DNA from: an uncultured Luminiphilus sp.
Lineage (GTDB): Bacteria; Pseudomonadota; Gammaproteobacteria; Pseudomonadales; Halieaceae
DNA length: 43,128 nucleotides
Direction: 5' to 3'
Assembly: GCA_905182485.1 (NCBI GenBank)
Contig: CAJJBO010000008.1
Span: forward strand, 1-43,128
Positions 29,682 to 37,486 of the stretch are shown in pieces. Position 1 is the stretch's first letter. Each line of letters opens with the position of its first letter. The notes under the pieces are model-generated. The model ran no database searches, was not told where the DNA came from, and saw nothing but the letters and a program-made list of their open reading frames with translations. The position numbers and the translations under genes were made by a program.

Positions 29682-31058
29682 ATGGCTCGATGGGAATGCA
29701 TCGTCTGCGGACTGATTTACGATGAGAAAGAGGGGTGGCCCGATGACGGCATCGCACCCGGTACAAAATGGCAAGACGTACCTGACGACTGGACCTGCCC
29801 TGACTGCGGTGTAGGCAAAGATGATTTCGAGCTGATTCCCGGTTCCGAAGATGACGTGTCAGAAGACACTGATGCCAGCACTGATGGTCAGAGTGAAGCG
29901 CAAGGCCGCCACGTTGTTGTCATCGGATCGGGGCTGGCGGGCTACGGCTTGGTGCGCGAGTTGCGCCGCAAAGATGAGGCGGTTGCGATTACAGTCCTGA
30001 CGTCTGATGGCGGTGAGGGCTACTCAAAGCCAATGATCTCCACCGGCTACACCAAGGATCTCTCGGCAGATAAGCTTACGGCGCAAACGGCTCCCGAGCT
30101 CGCTGAGCAATTGTCGGTGACGGTGCGCACGCGAACACAAATCACCAAAATCGATACCGATGCCCAAACCGTTCAGCTCGGTAATGGTGAATCAGTGGGT
30201 TATTCGGAGCTCGTGCTGGCGCTGGGTGCTGAATTAATCCGCCCGCCCATCGGGGGCGATGCTGCGGATCAAGTCTTGGGTGTCAACGATCTTGACGACT
30301 ATCGGCGTTTTCAGGATTTACTGGCGTCTCGAGGCGCTAAAAAGATTGCCATCATTGGTGCGGGTTTGATCGGTTGTGAATTTGCGAATGACCTCCTCAA
30401 TGGCGGTTTTTCCGTGGAAGCTGTGGATCCCATGGGCTGGTGTTTGCCGACCTTGTTGCCCGAGCCATCAGGGCGGGCGGTGCAAGCAGCATTGGAAGAA
30501 AAGGGCGCCACGTTTCATTTTGGGCCACTGGCAACCGAAGTGAACCGGAGCGAGACAGGTTACGTCGTATCCCTCAATAATGGAGAGACGATTGAGGCGG
30601 ACGCGGTGCTCTGCGCTGTTGGCGTGCGGCCTCGCACAGCATTGGCTAACGAGGCTGGCCTGCAGACTCAGCGCGGCATCGTGACAGATCGTCTGTTACA
30701 GACGAGTGCGCCACATGTTTACGCCATGGGGGATTGCGCGGAGGTGGCCGGACACGTTCTCGTCTACGTAGCACCGTTGATGGCGGCGGCGCGGGCTCTC
30801 GCGGCCACCTTGGCAGGAGAACCCACGCAGGTCAGTTACCCGGCTATGCCGGTGGCCATTAAAACGCCGGCGTGCCCGATTGTGGTGTCGCCGCCGGAGC
30901 GCGATGCCGAGGGAGAGTGGTCTTTTGAGGGTGACGCGCCCGATATCAAAGCGCTCTTTCGTTCCAGTGAGGGCGATCTGCTGGGCTTTGCGCTCACTGG
31001 CCAGGCAGTCAAACAACGAATGGCCCTCGCAAAAGAATTACCCGCCATTCTGGAGTGA
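29682..31058 (+). CDS. Rubredoxin - rubredoxin reductase fusion
   Basis: A 458-residue fusion. Residues 1-50 are a complete rubredoxin with its four iron ligands, CIVCG (C6, C9) and CPDCG (C39, C42). An acidic linker (SEDDVSEDTDASTDGQSEAQ) leads to an FAD/NAD(P)H reductase from about residue 77, with HVVVIGSGLAGYG, IAIIGAGLIGCEFAN and the FAD-binding VYAMGDCAEV. The protein could carry electrons from NAD(P)H to an oxygenase or peroxide-reducing partner within one chain. AGGAAAA precedes the ATG. It follows the FadH-type gene by 120 bp. The partner is unknown; alkane hydroxylase, the P450 at 24669 or oxygen-stress enzymes are options. Confidence 0.92.
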   Translation: MARWECIVCGLIYDEKEGWPDDGIAPGTKWQDVPDDWTCPDCGVGKDDFELIPGSEDDVSEDTDASTDGQSEAQGRHVVVIGSGLAGYGLVRELRRKDEAVAITVLTSDGGEGYSKPMISTGYTKDLSADKLTAQTAPELAEQLSVTVRTRTQITKIDTDAQTVQLGNGESVGYSELVLALGAELIRPPIGGDAADQVLGVNDLDDYRRFQDLLASRGAKKIAIIGAGLIGCEFANDLLNGGFSVEAVDPMGWCLPTLLPEPSGRAVQAALEEKGATFHFGPLATEVNRSETGYVVSLNNGETIEADAVLCAVGVRPRTALANEAGLQTQRGIVTDRLLQTSAPHVYAMGDCAEVAGHVLVYVAPLMAAARALAATLAGEPTQVSYPAMPVAIKTPACPIVVSPPERDAEGEWSFEGDAPDIKALFRSSEGDLLGFALTGQAVKQRMALAKELPAILE

Positions 31059-31212
31059 GGCAGGGCACGCTGCGATGCACTGGGACGAGGCTGCGATGTG
31101 ATGCGTGTGATGAGTCTCGTCACCGGCTCAATGGGCGGTCGTCACGGTGTGCTGGTGTCGTCCCACTCTTCTGATTCGAAGCCCTCATCGCAGGGCTCGG
31201 TCATTTGCCCTG

Positions 31213-32133
31213 CTAACCGGCCAGCAGCGCCTCAAGCTGTTCTTGATCGGCTACGAACCGTCTGATCCCATCGCTTAACTTGTCACACGCCATGGCATCT
31301 TGGCTATTGGCGAAGAGAAACGCACTGTGACTGAGTCGCTCTGGTCGCGGCAGGTGTGTACCGGTGTCCTGCAACTGACGGGGCAGCGTACCGTCGTCAG
31401 CCGCTAGCTCGCTCAGTAGAGTGGGACTGATCGTTAGCCGGTCACAGCCCGCTAGGGCTTCTACTTGACCTGTATTTCGGAAGCTGGCGCCCATCACAAC
31501 GGTCTCGTAGTGGTGTGTTTTAAAGTGGTTGTAGATTCGCGTGACAGATTGTACGCCAGGGTCTTGCAGCGGATCTGCTACGACCAAGTCAGTGTGTGCG
31601 GTGTACCAATCGGTAATCCGCCCCACAAACGGTGAGATCAGAAAGACGCCCGCATCTGCACAGGCGCAGGCCTGCTCGAAACTGAAGATGAGCGTGGCGT
31701 TGCATTGAATACCTCGTTGCTCCAGCGCTTCAGCCGCTCGGATACCCTCCCAGGTTGCAGCGACTTTAATCAGTACTCGATCGGCGCTAATGTCGGCCTT
31801 GTCATAGAGTTCGATGAGTTTCTCAGCTTTGGCGATGGTCGCGTCTGTATCGAAGGAGAGTCGCGCGTCCACTTCTGTACTGATCACGCCTGGTATCAGT
31901 CGATTGATCTCTGAGCCCACCGCCACCGCAAACTGGTCGACACGATCATCGATAGGCAGAGAACCGGTTTGCAGTTGGATGATCGATTCTCTGAACTCTG
32001 CCAGTGAAGCAGCTTTTAACAACAGTGAGGGGTTCGTCGTGGCATCGGTCGGTTTGAGGTTGGCCAGTGTCGCGAAGTCGCCGGTGTCGGCAACGACGGT
32101 GGTCATGGTGCGCAGTTGTGCTAGTTTGGTCAT
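31213..32133 (-). CDS. tal: Transaldolase
   Basis: Transaldolase moves a dihydroxyacetone unit between sugar phosphates in the non-oxidative pentose phosphate pathway. From ATG 32133 the protein has 306 residues. [13 protein letters not shown] is the family signature near residue 34, the Schiff-base lysine is in [12 protein letters not shown] near 130, and [14 protein letters not shown] near 178 is also typical. The open frame extends to 32241 but GAGCTGAGAAC before 32133 and the family length favour the shorter start. It stands alone between convergent and divergent neighbours. Confidence 0.93.
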   Translation of the reverse strand: MTKLAQLRTMTTVVADTGDFATLANLKPTDATTNPSLLLKAASLAEFRESIIQLQTGSLPIDDRVDQFAVAVGSEINRLIPGVISTEVDARLSFDTDATIAKAEKLIELYDKADISADRVLIKVAATWEGIRAAEALEQRGIQCNATLIFSFEQACACADAGVFLISPFVGRITDWYTAHTDLVVADPLQDPGVQSVTRIYNHFKTHHYETVVMGASFRNTGQVEALAGCDRLTISPTLLSELAADDGTLPRQLQDTGTHLPRPERLSHSAFLFANSQDAMACDKLSDGIRRFVADQEQLEALLAG

Positions 32134-32372
32134 GACTGTTCTCAGCTCGATGGCGTTATAAATTGGTCGCTCTGTGACATGATCCGGTTGTTGGTCATGG
32201 CTTGGTTGAAGGTTGTATTGGGTGTAGCTTAGCAGAGACACGGTGTCGCGCCGCTGAATAAGTGAGCGACCTATCCGCTGCGGCGATGACAGATTGCCGC
32301 GATACGCAGGATACGTCGCGATAAAGCGCGATAGTTATTTTTGATTGATATGACGAAGCAATAGGAGTGCTT

Positions 32373-33380
32373 ATGCAAGCAATGCAGCTTTCTGCCCCGG
32401 GGGGGCTTGACCAACTAAAGCTCAATGAGATCACGCCCCGAGCGCCTGGCCTCGGCGAAGTGCAGGTCGAGGTCAAGGCCACCTCATTGAACTTCCACGA
32501 TTATGCGGTGGTGATCGGAATGATTCCCGCAGCGGATGGTCGTATTCCGATGTCCGATGGCTCGGGTGTTGTAACGGCAGTGGGTGATGGCGTCTCTGAT
32601 TATGCGGTGGGCGATCGGGTGCTGAGTTACTTTTTTCCTCATTGGCCATCGGGCCGCCCCAGCCTGCCTTGCTTGCTGGGTGTTCCGGGTGATCATGTTG
32701 ATGGCTTCGCGGCGCAAAGCGTCACCATGCCGGCTTCTGCCTTTAGTCGAATGCCCATTCATCTCGATTTTGCGGCAGCGGCAACCCTCACCTGCGCGGG
32801 GTTAACCGCGTGGCGAGCACTGGTGGTCGAGACAGATCTCAAGCCCGGCGATTGGGTGTTAGTGCAGGGGAGTGGTGGTGTGTCGGTGGCGGCACTGCAA
32901 TTTGCCCGAATGATGGGTTGCCGTGTGATTGCCACGTCGTCATCCGATGCCAAGCTTGAGCGGTTGGGCGCGCTGGGTGCGGAACACCTCATCAATTATC
33001 GAGAGCACGCCAACTGGGGTGAGCAGGCGTTTGAATTCACGGGCGGATGTGGCGTGGATTTAGTGGTCGAAGTCGGGGGCCCGGGCAACTTGCCTCAATC
33101 TATTAATGCTTTGGCGATCGATGGCTGCATCAGTCTCATTGGCGTGCTCACCGGCTGGGCCGGTGAGATGCCCACCGGCGAGTTAATGAGGAAAAATGGC
33201 CGCTTGAGCGGTATCACCGTCGGCAGTCGGGCGGACCATATCAACATGATTGCCGCTGTCGAGGCCAATAACCTGCAACCGGTCATTGATAAAACCTTTG
33301 CATTACCGGAGCTGGCAGAGGCCTTTCGTTATCAGGAATCACAGCAGCACTTTGGCAAGATTTGCGTGAGTCTGCAGTGA
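32373..33380 (+). CDS. Zinc-independent MDR-family NAD(P)-dependent oxidoreductase
   Basis: A 335-residue medium-chain dehydrogenase/reductase of the quinone-oxidoreductase type. It begins MQAMQLSAPGGLDQLKLNEI, has SDGSGVVTAVGDGVSDYAVG near residue 65, and the nucleotide-binding VLVQGSGGVSVAALQFARMM near residue 165. It lacks the cysteine-rich structural zinc lobe. TAGGAG lies 6 bp before ATG 32373. Probable role is reduction of quinones or activated alkenes, or alcohol oxidation; the substrate cannot be read from sequence. It is divergent from the transaldolase. Confidence 0.85.
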   Translation: MQAMQLSAPGGLDQLKLNEITPRAPGLGEVQVEVKATSLNFHDYAVVIGMIPAADGRIPMSDGSGVVTAVGDGVSDYAVGDRVLSYFFPHWPSGRPSLPCLLGVPGDHVDGFAAQSVTMPASAFSRMPIHLDFAAAATLTCAGLTAWRALVVETDLKPGDWVLVQGSGGVSVAALQFARMMGCRVIATSSSDAKLERLGALGAEHLINYREHANWGEQAFEFTGGCGVDLVVEVGGPGNLPQSINALAIDGCISLIGVLTGWAGEMPTGELMRKNGRLSGITVGSRADHINMIAAVEANNLQPVIDKTFALPELAEAFRYQESQQHFGKICVSLQ

Positions 33381-33502
33381 CGCTTAATTTTGTGTCGACG
33401 CGTTTTTTCCCCTAGGCTGATTCAACTTTGACGGTTCTGCCAGGGCGTCGGTAACGGGCCGCCGCGCAGACGCAACAAAAAGACGGGTGAAAGGAGGATA
33501 TT

Positions 33503-34102
33503 ATGAAAGGTTTTATTAGTGGGGCAGTGTTGGCTGCCCTGACGCTGACGGCGCAAGCCGGTGAGCCTGCGGGGCCGCACGATGGCGCCGAATGGCAGAT
33601 CTGGGCCTATTCTTCTGCAGCGCCGGCACCACTGGGCACGAATGCTGCGGTGCTGGGACTGGATGGTACGGTATTGCGTGAGGGGTCGAACGGCTGGACC
33701 TGTATGGTGGGGAATCCGCGGCCAGCCCCCAAAGGAGGTTGGAGCAGCGCGCATCAGGCAATGCCCGTCTGTACCGACGACGTGGGGTTGAAATGGATGA
33801 GTGACTTCATGGCAGGGAGAGATCCTGAGCTTGAGCGTGATGCGTTTATGTGGATGCTCCATGGTGACGTTGGGGAGGATAATACGACCGCGGGTGTGCT
33901 GGATTTTGCCGATGCCAAGGACCCCTCCCAGTGGATCGAGTCGGGCCCTCACCTCATGTTGTTACCCAAGGATCCCTCTTCCCTCGATGGCATGACGGAT
34001 GATTTTAACAGCGGCGCGCCCTATGTCATGTTCCCCGGAACGCTAGGCGCACACGTTATGATCCCAACCGACGGCTATTACGAGTATCAGGACCCGCGCT
34101 AA
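33503..34102 (+). CDS. Secreted protein of unknown function (199 aa)
   Basis: The first 19 residues (MKGFISGAVLAALTLTAQA) are a signal peptide with an AQA-G cleavage site. The mature part is rich in tryptophan, glycine and acidic residues, has two cysteines (NGWTCMVGNP, MPVCTDD) that could form a disulfide, and ends IPTDGYYEYQDPR. I do not recognise a characterised domain. The start has a very strong ribosome-binding site (AAAGGAGGATATT). A second small secreted protein follows 54 bp later in the same direction, and the pair ends at a clear terminator, so they form an operon. Confidence 0.8.
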   Translation: MKGFISGAVLAALTLTAQAGEPAGPHDGAEWQIWAYSSAAPAPLGTNAAVLGLDGTVLREGSNGWTCMVGNPRPAPKGGWSSAHQAMPVCTDDVGLKWMSDFMAGRDPELERDAFMWMLHGDVGEDNTTAGVLDFADAKDPSQWIESGPHLMLLPKDPSSLDGMTDDFNSGAPYVMFPGTLGAHVMIPTDGYYEYQDPR

Positions 34103-34156
34103 GCAGCAGTTTGCGCTCAACGATAGAAACCCACGACTGAATAACGGAGAGATGTT

Positions 34157-34564
34157 ATGACACTGATTAAAACCGCTACATTACTGATCGCAACCCTGTT
34201 GATACCCGGTTTCGCAAGTGCCGGTCACCATGAAAAGGGCAATCATATGATGCTTGCCGCGCAACCGGGCCAAGTAATGGTCGTGTATCACTGGCCCTGT
34301 GCAGACGCTGATGCTGGACTGTCGCTCGTGAAAGCGCTGATTGCTTATGAGCGCGATGCCTCGCCTTACCCCTACTCTGCGGCGCCCGCACTCCATGAAG
34401 ACGGGGCAGTGGTGTCTGTCGATGTGCATGGTTCTACTGAGTCAATGAATGATGCTCTGGCATGGCAGGCCGCCGATAAAGAATGGCAGGCCCAGTTTGC
34501 TGTGATGGAAGCCACCTGCGGTTCTGCAGATGACCTCTCCTCACACGTGTTGACCATGCAGTAA
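34157..34564 (+). CDS. Small secreted protein of unknown function (135 aa)
   Basis: A signal peptide (MTLIKTATLLIATLLIPGFASA) is followed by a histidine-containing GHHEKGNHMM and a compact domain. Two cysteines are in YHWPCADAD and MEATCGSAD. The pattern MVVYHWPC...LVKALIAYERDA...VVSVDVHGS suggests a small alpha/beta barrel-like fold, but I cannot name a family. GGAGAG precedes the ATG. Second gene of a two-gene operon with the 199-residue secreted protein, ending at the terminator at 34591. Confidence 0.78.
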   Translation: MTLIKTATLLIATLLIPGFASAGHHEKGNHMMLAAQPGQVMVVYHWPCADADAGLSLVKALIAYERDASPYPYSAAPALHEDGAVVSVDVHGSTESMNDALAWQAADKEWQAQFAVMEATCGSADDLSSHVLTMQ

Positions 34565-34590
34565 GCCAGCGTCATGAATCAAAGTGATCG

Positions 34591-34615
34591 ATCCGGCTCT
34601 GGCCGGATTTTTTTT
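34591..34615 (+). terminator. Rho-independent terminator after the secreted-protein pair
   Basis: ATCCGGC (34591-34597), loop TCTG, then GCCGGAT (34602-34608) and an unbroken run of eight T to 34615. A textbook intrinsic terminator, 26 bp after the stop at 34564. Confidence 0.9.
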
Positions 34616-34719
34616 GCGTTGTGTGCGGAGGCGTTAAGGCAGTGGCGGGTTGTGGCGAAGCGCCGCTGGCAGAGGCGTTTGAGGCCTGCTGGGCCTATTT
34701 AGGAGCCGGCTGAGATCGC

Positions 34720-34902
34720 TCAGAACCGATCCGTTTTTTCGTCGCGCTCTGCCTGCAATTGCTTGTGATGTTCCCAAAGGGCGTAGGTCGCACCGATTAA
34801 CCCAAGGACCATCAGCATCAGGATTTGCAGAGCGCTAAAGCCATACAGACCGCATTCTATAAGCCTTTCGAAAAAGGAGTAGGTGCTGACCGGACAGTCC
34901 AT
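34720..34902 (-). CDS. Small single-pass membrane protein (60 aa)
   Basis: A 60-residue protein with one membrane helix (about residues 18-43: GFSALQILMLMVLGLIGATY) followed by a charged tail (EHHKQLQAERDEKTDRF) likely to be coiled. Two cysteines lie before the helix. It sits alone downstream of the PhyH gene on the same strand, 59 bp after its stop. I do not recognise it. Amino acid composition is natural for an inner-membrane peptide, but length and lack of homologue recall keep confidence moderate. Confidence 0.5.
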   Translation of the reverse strand: MDCPVSTYSFFERLIECGLYGFSALQILMLMVLGLIGATYALWEHHKQLQAERDEKTDRF

Positions 34903-34961
34903 AGGATGCTCAGTGCTAGAAGAACCCTCGAGTGTAACTGATCAGCGGTAAACGATGGCAT

Positions 34962-35861
34962 TCAGTCTGACGGTGTGCCAATTTCCGCCTGCAGTGCGTC
35001 CAATTCATCCGAAGTGCCCAGCATGCTTGCCTCAATGTGATGCCCAAGCGCATATTGAGGGGGCACGATTTCAGGGTGTTCACCCGGTTGACCCGGGGGG
35101 GTGAAGTAACCCAGGGCGTATTGGCCCATCGAGTAACCGATTAATTCTTGAAGCGGTTGGTCCAGATCTTTAGCGATCTCTGGAGGGCACGTCAGGTATT
35201 GGTTTTCCTCCTGCCGCAGCCAACCTAACGTATAGGTAATATTGATACCGATACGATCGTGTTTGCTGCGGTTTTCGCCACCACCATGAAAAACTGATCC
35301 TGAGTAAAGGAGTACAGAGCCGGCTTTCATTTCTGCCGTCGCGATCTGATCCGGGCTGATGTGCACATCGTCAGACCACTGGGTGCTGCCCGGCACAACC
35401 TGAGTCGCACCGTTCTCAGAGGTGAAATCGGTAATCGCCCAAATGGTATTGAACTGGGGTTCGACGTGCGCAAGGTGCTTACCCCACGCCCAGCGATCGC
35501 GATGGATCGGTTGCGCAGTTTCACCAGGGCTGATGCGGATGATCTGTGTCAGATGCAGTTGCATCCTCTGGCAATAGGGCTTCAAAAACAGCTCAGATGC
35601 CGCGAGGATATCTTGGTGAGCGATCAGTTCGCGACATTTTGCTGAGCGCACCATCAGGCCACCGGTGCGCGTCGTTTTAAAACCGGCAAAATCGTCAACG
35701 CCGAGATTGGACCCCTCCATGTAAGGGTTTGTCTCCTCCCTCAGTGCGGCGATGAACTCCGTGCTGATGACGTTGTCGAGGATGATTGCGCCATCTTCTT
35801 TGATGGCATTCACAATGGTGTGTGCGTCGGCACCCATGGCAAAGTGCTTGATTTCGGGCAT
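34962..35861 (-). CDS. Phytanoyl-CoA dioxygenase (PhyH) family protein
   Basis: A 299-residue Fe(II)/2-oxoglutarate dioxygenase of the PhyH family. The facial triad can be seen: H and D in PIHRDRWAWG (about residue 117) and the distal histidine in SVFHGGGENRSKHDR (about 192). QVVPGSTQW lies between them. Such enzymes hydroxylate small acids, osmolytes or natural products; this substrate is unknown. It follows the RidA gene by 15 bp on the same strand, and the two probably form an operon. AGGATT precedes the ATG. Confidence 0.88.
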   Translation of the reverse strand: MPEIKHFAMGADAHTIVNAIKEDGAIILDNVISTEFIAALREETNPYMEGSNLGVDDFAGFKTTRTGGLMVRSAKCRELIAHQDILAASELFLKPYCQRMQLHLTQIIRISPGETAQPIHRDRWAWGKHLAHVEPQFNTIWAITDFTSENGATQVVPGSTQWSDDVHISPDQIATAEMKAGSVLLYSGSVFHGGGENRSKHDRIGINITYTLGWLRQEENQYLTCPPEIAKDLDQPLQELIGYSMGQYALGYFTPPGQPGEHPEIVPPQYALGHHIEASMLGTSDELDALQAEIGTPSD

Positions 35862-35876
35862 GTAGGTTAATCCTGT

Positions 35877-36269
35877 TTAGCTGAGCACGGCGATGCATTT
35901 GATTTCGATTTTTAGCGCCGGATCCACTAGCGCCCCAATTTGTACTAGGGTCTGGCTGACTTCAGGCGCCTTGCCGTAGATCATGTGTCGCTCGGTAAAC
36001 AATGCTTCGACCTGAGCCATACAGTCATTGACGTCGGTTACGAACCAGGTTTCATCGACGATGTTATCCATGTCAGCCCCGAATTCTGCGAGAACAGACG
36101 CCACGTTCTGATAAGCGAGTTTCATTTGCGATAACAGGTCCTCAGGGCTTGAGCCGCTGTCATCCATGCCCACCTGACCGGCTAGATAGAGGGTGTTGCC
36201 CACTTGAACGCCCTGACTGAAGAGATCGGCATAGGGTCCGCTTCGGTGAAGTTTTTTTTGTAGGGTCAT
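35877..36269 (-). CDS. RidA family protein (enamine/imine deaminase-like)
   Basis: A 130-residue RidA/YjgF/UK114 protein. It begins with SGPYADLFSQGVQVGNTLYL, has AGQVGMDDSG, and ends PALKIEIKCIAVL, the trimer-forming fold of the family. RidA enzymes hydrolyse reactive 2-aminoacrylate-type enamines. The usual catalytic arginine (R in a V-R-x-F/V-x-V context) is replaced in this copy (SQTLVQIGALVDPALKIEI), so it may belong to a subfamily with another activity. First gene of the RidA-PhyH pair. Confidence 0.85.
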   Translation of the reverse strand: MTLQKKLHRSGPYADLFSQGVQVGNTLYLAGQVGMDDSGSSPEDLLSQMKLAYQNVASVLAEFGADMDNIVDETWFVTDVNDCMAQVEALFTERHMIYGKAPEVSQTLVQIGALVDPALKIEIKCIAVLS

Positions 36270-36500
36270 CGGGTTTAGCTCCAGTGCTTGATCTTCGTAT
36301 GAGGACGGCAGGTTTTTAGATTTCTCGCAAGGCCAGTCGGGTTCTAGTCACTGCTTATGAGCTTAAGGTACCACCGGTAGTCTATTTTTTTAGCGCATAA
36401 AGCAAAAAACAAACAAAAAGAGTTAGAGCTTCAGTCAGTAGTGTGGGCCTAGGAGACAATCCTGGCGCTGAGGGCTATCGTCGTCGGCCCGGTCGCCAAT
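36270..36500. other. Intergenic region without recognised features
   Basis: The 231 bp between RidA and the next leftward gene contain AT-rich stretches (ATTTTTTTAGCGC, AAAAAACAAACAAAAAG at about 36390-36420) that may hold a promoter for the RidA-PhyH operon. I see no ORF, hairpin with T-run or repeat. Confidence 0.4.
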
Positions 36501-36995
36501 TCACGCCGCTTCTCGTCGCAGCGCTAATTGCATCGCGGTATAGCGCTTTCGCGTGATGGTCGGCACGGCGTTACTCTGCTGTCCCAAGATATGCGGGTCG
36601 AGCGTCAACCATTTTGTGTCGGTGATCTTTTCTCGTTCCTCGGTGAGCGCCAATATCGTGGCTTCACGTGACTCATAAAAATGCCACGCTTCGGGCAGAG
36701 GAGCATTCCGTTCAAAGAGCATTCGGCTGCGCGCCTCGCGGTTATAGCGGTATGCCCGGATCAAGCCGCGATTATTGATGATACCCGGGCCAGATCTTTC
36801 CACGGCACGTTGTTGCAGCATTGACCAGGCGTTGGGTGTGATGCCCACAATGGGCCACCATCGAAAATGCCAGTGAGCGCTGCGCTGAATAAACGCTTCC
36901 AGAGCGAGGATTTGCGCACTCACAGCGGCGCCCATTTTTTTGCCGAGCGCAAACTGTGCTTCGTATATGGACTGAAAGTAAGTTGCTTTGTCCAT
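36501..36995 (-). CDS. Hypothetical protein (164 aa)
   Basis: From ATG 36995 the protein is MDKATYFQSIYEAQFALGKK and has 164 residues; AAGGAGTAGCA directly before this ATG decides the start over an ATG nine codons earlier. It is basic and rich in arginine and tryptophan (HWHFRWWPIVG, NREARSRMLFERN), with no signal peptide or membrane segment. I do not recognise a family. It is preceded by a GC hairpin at 37035-37050 that also serves the small ORF on the other strand. Confidence 0.7.
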   Translation of the reverse strand: MDKATYFQSIYEAQFALGKKMGAAVSAQILALEAFIQRSAHWHFRWWPIVGITPNAWSMLQQRAVERSGPGIINNRGLIRAYRYNREARSRMLFERNAPLPEAWHFYESREATILALTEEREKITDTKWLTLDPHILGQQSNAVPTITRKRYTAMQLALRREAA

Positions 36996-37034
36996 TGCTA
37001 CTCCTTGCATACAGCCTAACAAGGGTTAAAAAAA

Positions 37035-37050
37035 GCCCCGCAAGCGGGGC
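37035..37050. terminator. GC hairpin flanked by A- and T-tracts
   Basis: GCCCCGC (37035-37041), AA, GCGGGGC (37044-37050), with AAAAAAA on the left and AAAAA on the right. Read on the minus strand the left tract is a T-run, so it would terminate leftward transcription entering the 36501 gene, or form the 5' leader of either neighbour. The core matches the reverse complement of the hairpin after pufA. Confidence 0.55.
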
Positions 37051-37065
37051 AAAAAGGAGTCACTT

Positions 37066-37239
37066 ATGAAACCATCAATGAACCGTAATGGGTGCTGGGT
37101 CTGCAGAGCCTGTCAGCGCATTGCAATGCATTGATGTACAGATTATGCGCGCGATTGGCGCCAACGCATTGTCGAGACGCGCCAAAGCTTTGACCCGACG
37201 CGCCAACAAGAAGCAGAGCGTGCGGCAGCTCTCAAGTGA
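37066..37239 (+). CDS. Small CxxCxxC ORF with an in-frame TGA
   Basis: ATG 37066 follows AAAAAGGAGTCACTT, a perfect ribosome-binding site. The frame reads MKPSMNRNGCWVCRACQRIA then MH, meets TGA at 37132, and continues in the same frame with CTDYARDWRQRIVETRQSF and a helical, charged tail to TGA at 37237. Across the TGA the protein would have 57 residues. The N-terminal part has three cysteines in CxxCxxC, and the following codon is also Cys. Options: a 22-residue peptide, a nonsense mutation or base-call error (CGA or TGG to TGA), or a recoded TGA. I do not recognise the family. Confidence 0.45.
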
Positions 37240-37486
37240 CGCGATTTACTGAGCACAAAATGGGTGAGCGTGTACCCAGCGAAGCCACCGGCGTTAACCC
37301 GGTGCGCAGTAGGGATGCGCGAGGCAGGTCAGGGCACAGTCAGCAAGAGCACAGTCAGCAAGAGCAAAGGGAGCCAGCGTGCAGTCAAGCAGTGCACGAC
37401 CAATCAGAGCGAAGACAACCAAAGTCTGCGACAGTGCACCAACACGGAGAGCGCCCACAGTGTGGGCTCAACGTGGGGGCATACCA
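37240..37486. repeat. Low-complexity spacer with a 15-bp tandem duplication
   Basis: GCACAGTCAGCAAGA occurs twice in direct succession, 37334-37348 and 37349-37363, within an AG/CA-rich 247-bp stretch. The open frames here have low-complexity Ser/Gln/Arg composition and look non-coding. No terminator is seen before the convergent end of sat. Confidence 0.6.

Noticed and set aside
31059..31212. Terminator between the convergent rubredoxin fusion and transaldolase genes
   Set aside because: Only a 5-bp stem (GCCCTCATCGCAGGGC) without a T-run on either strand; too weak to call.
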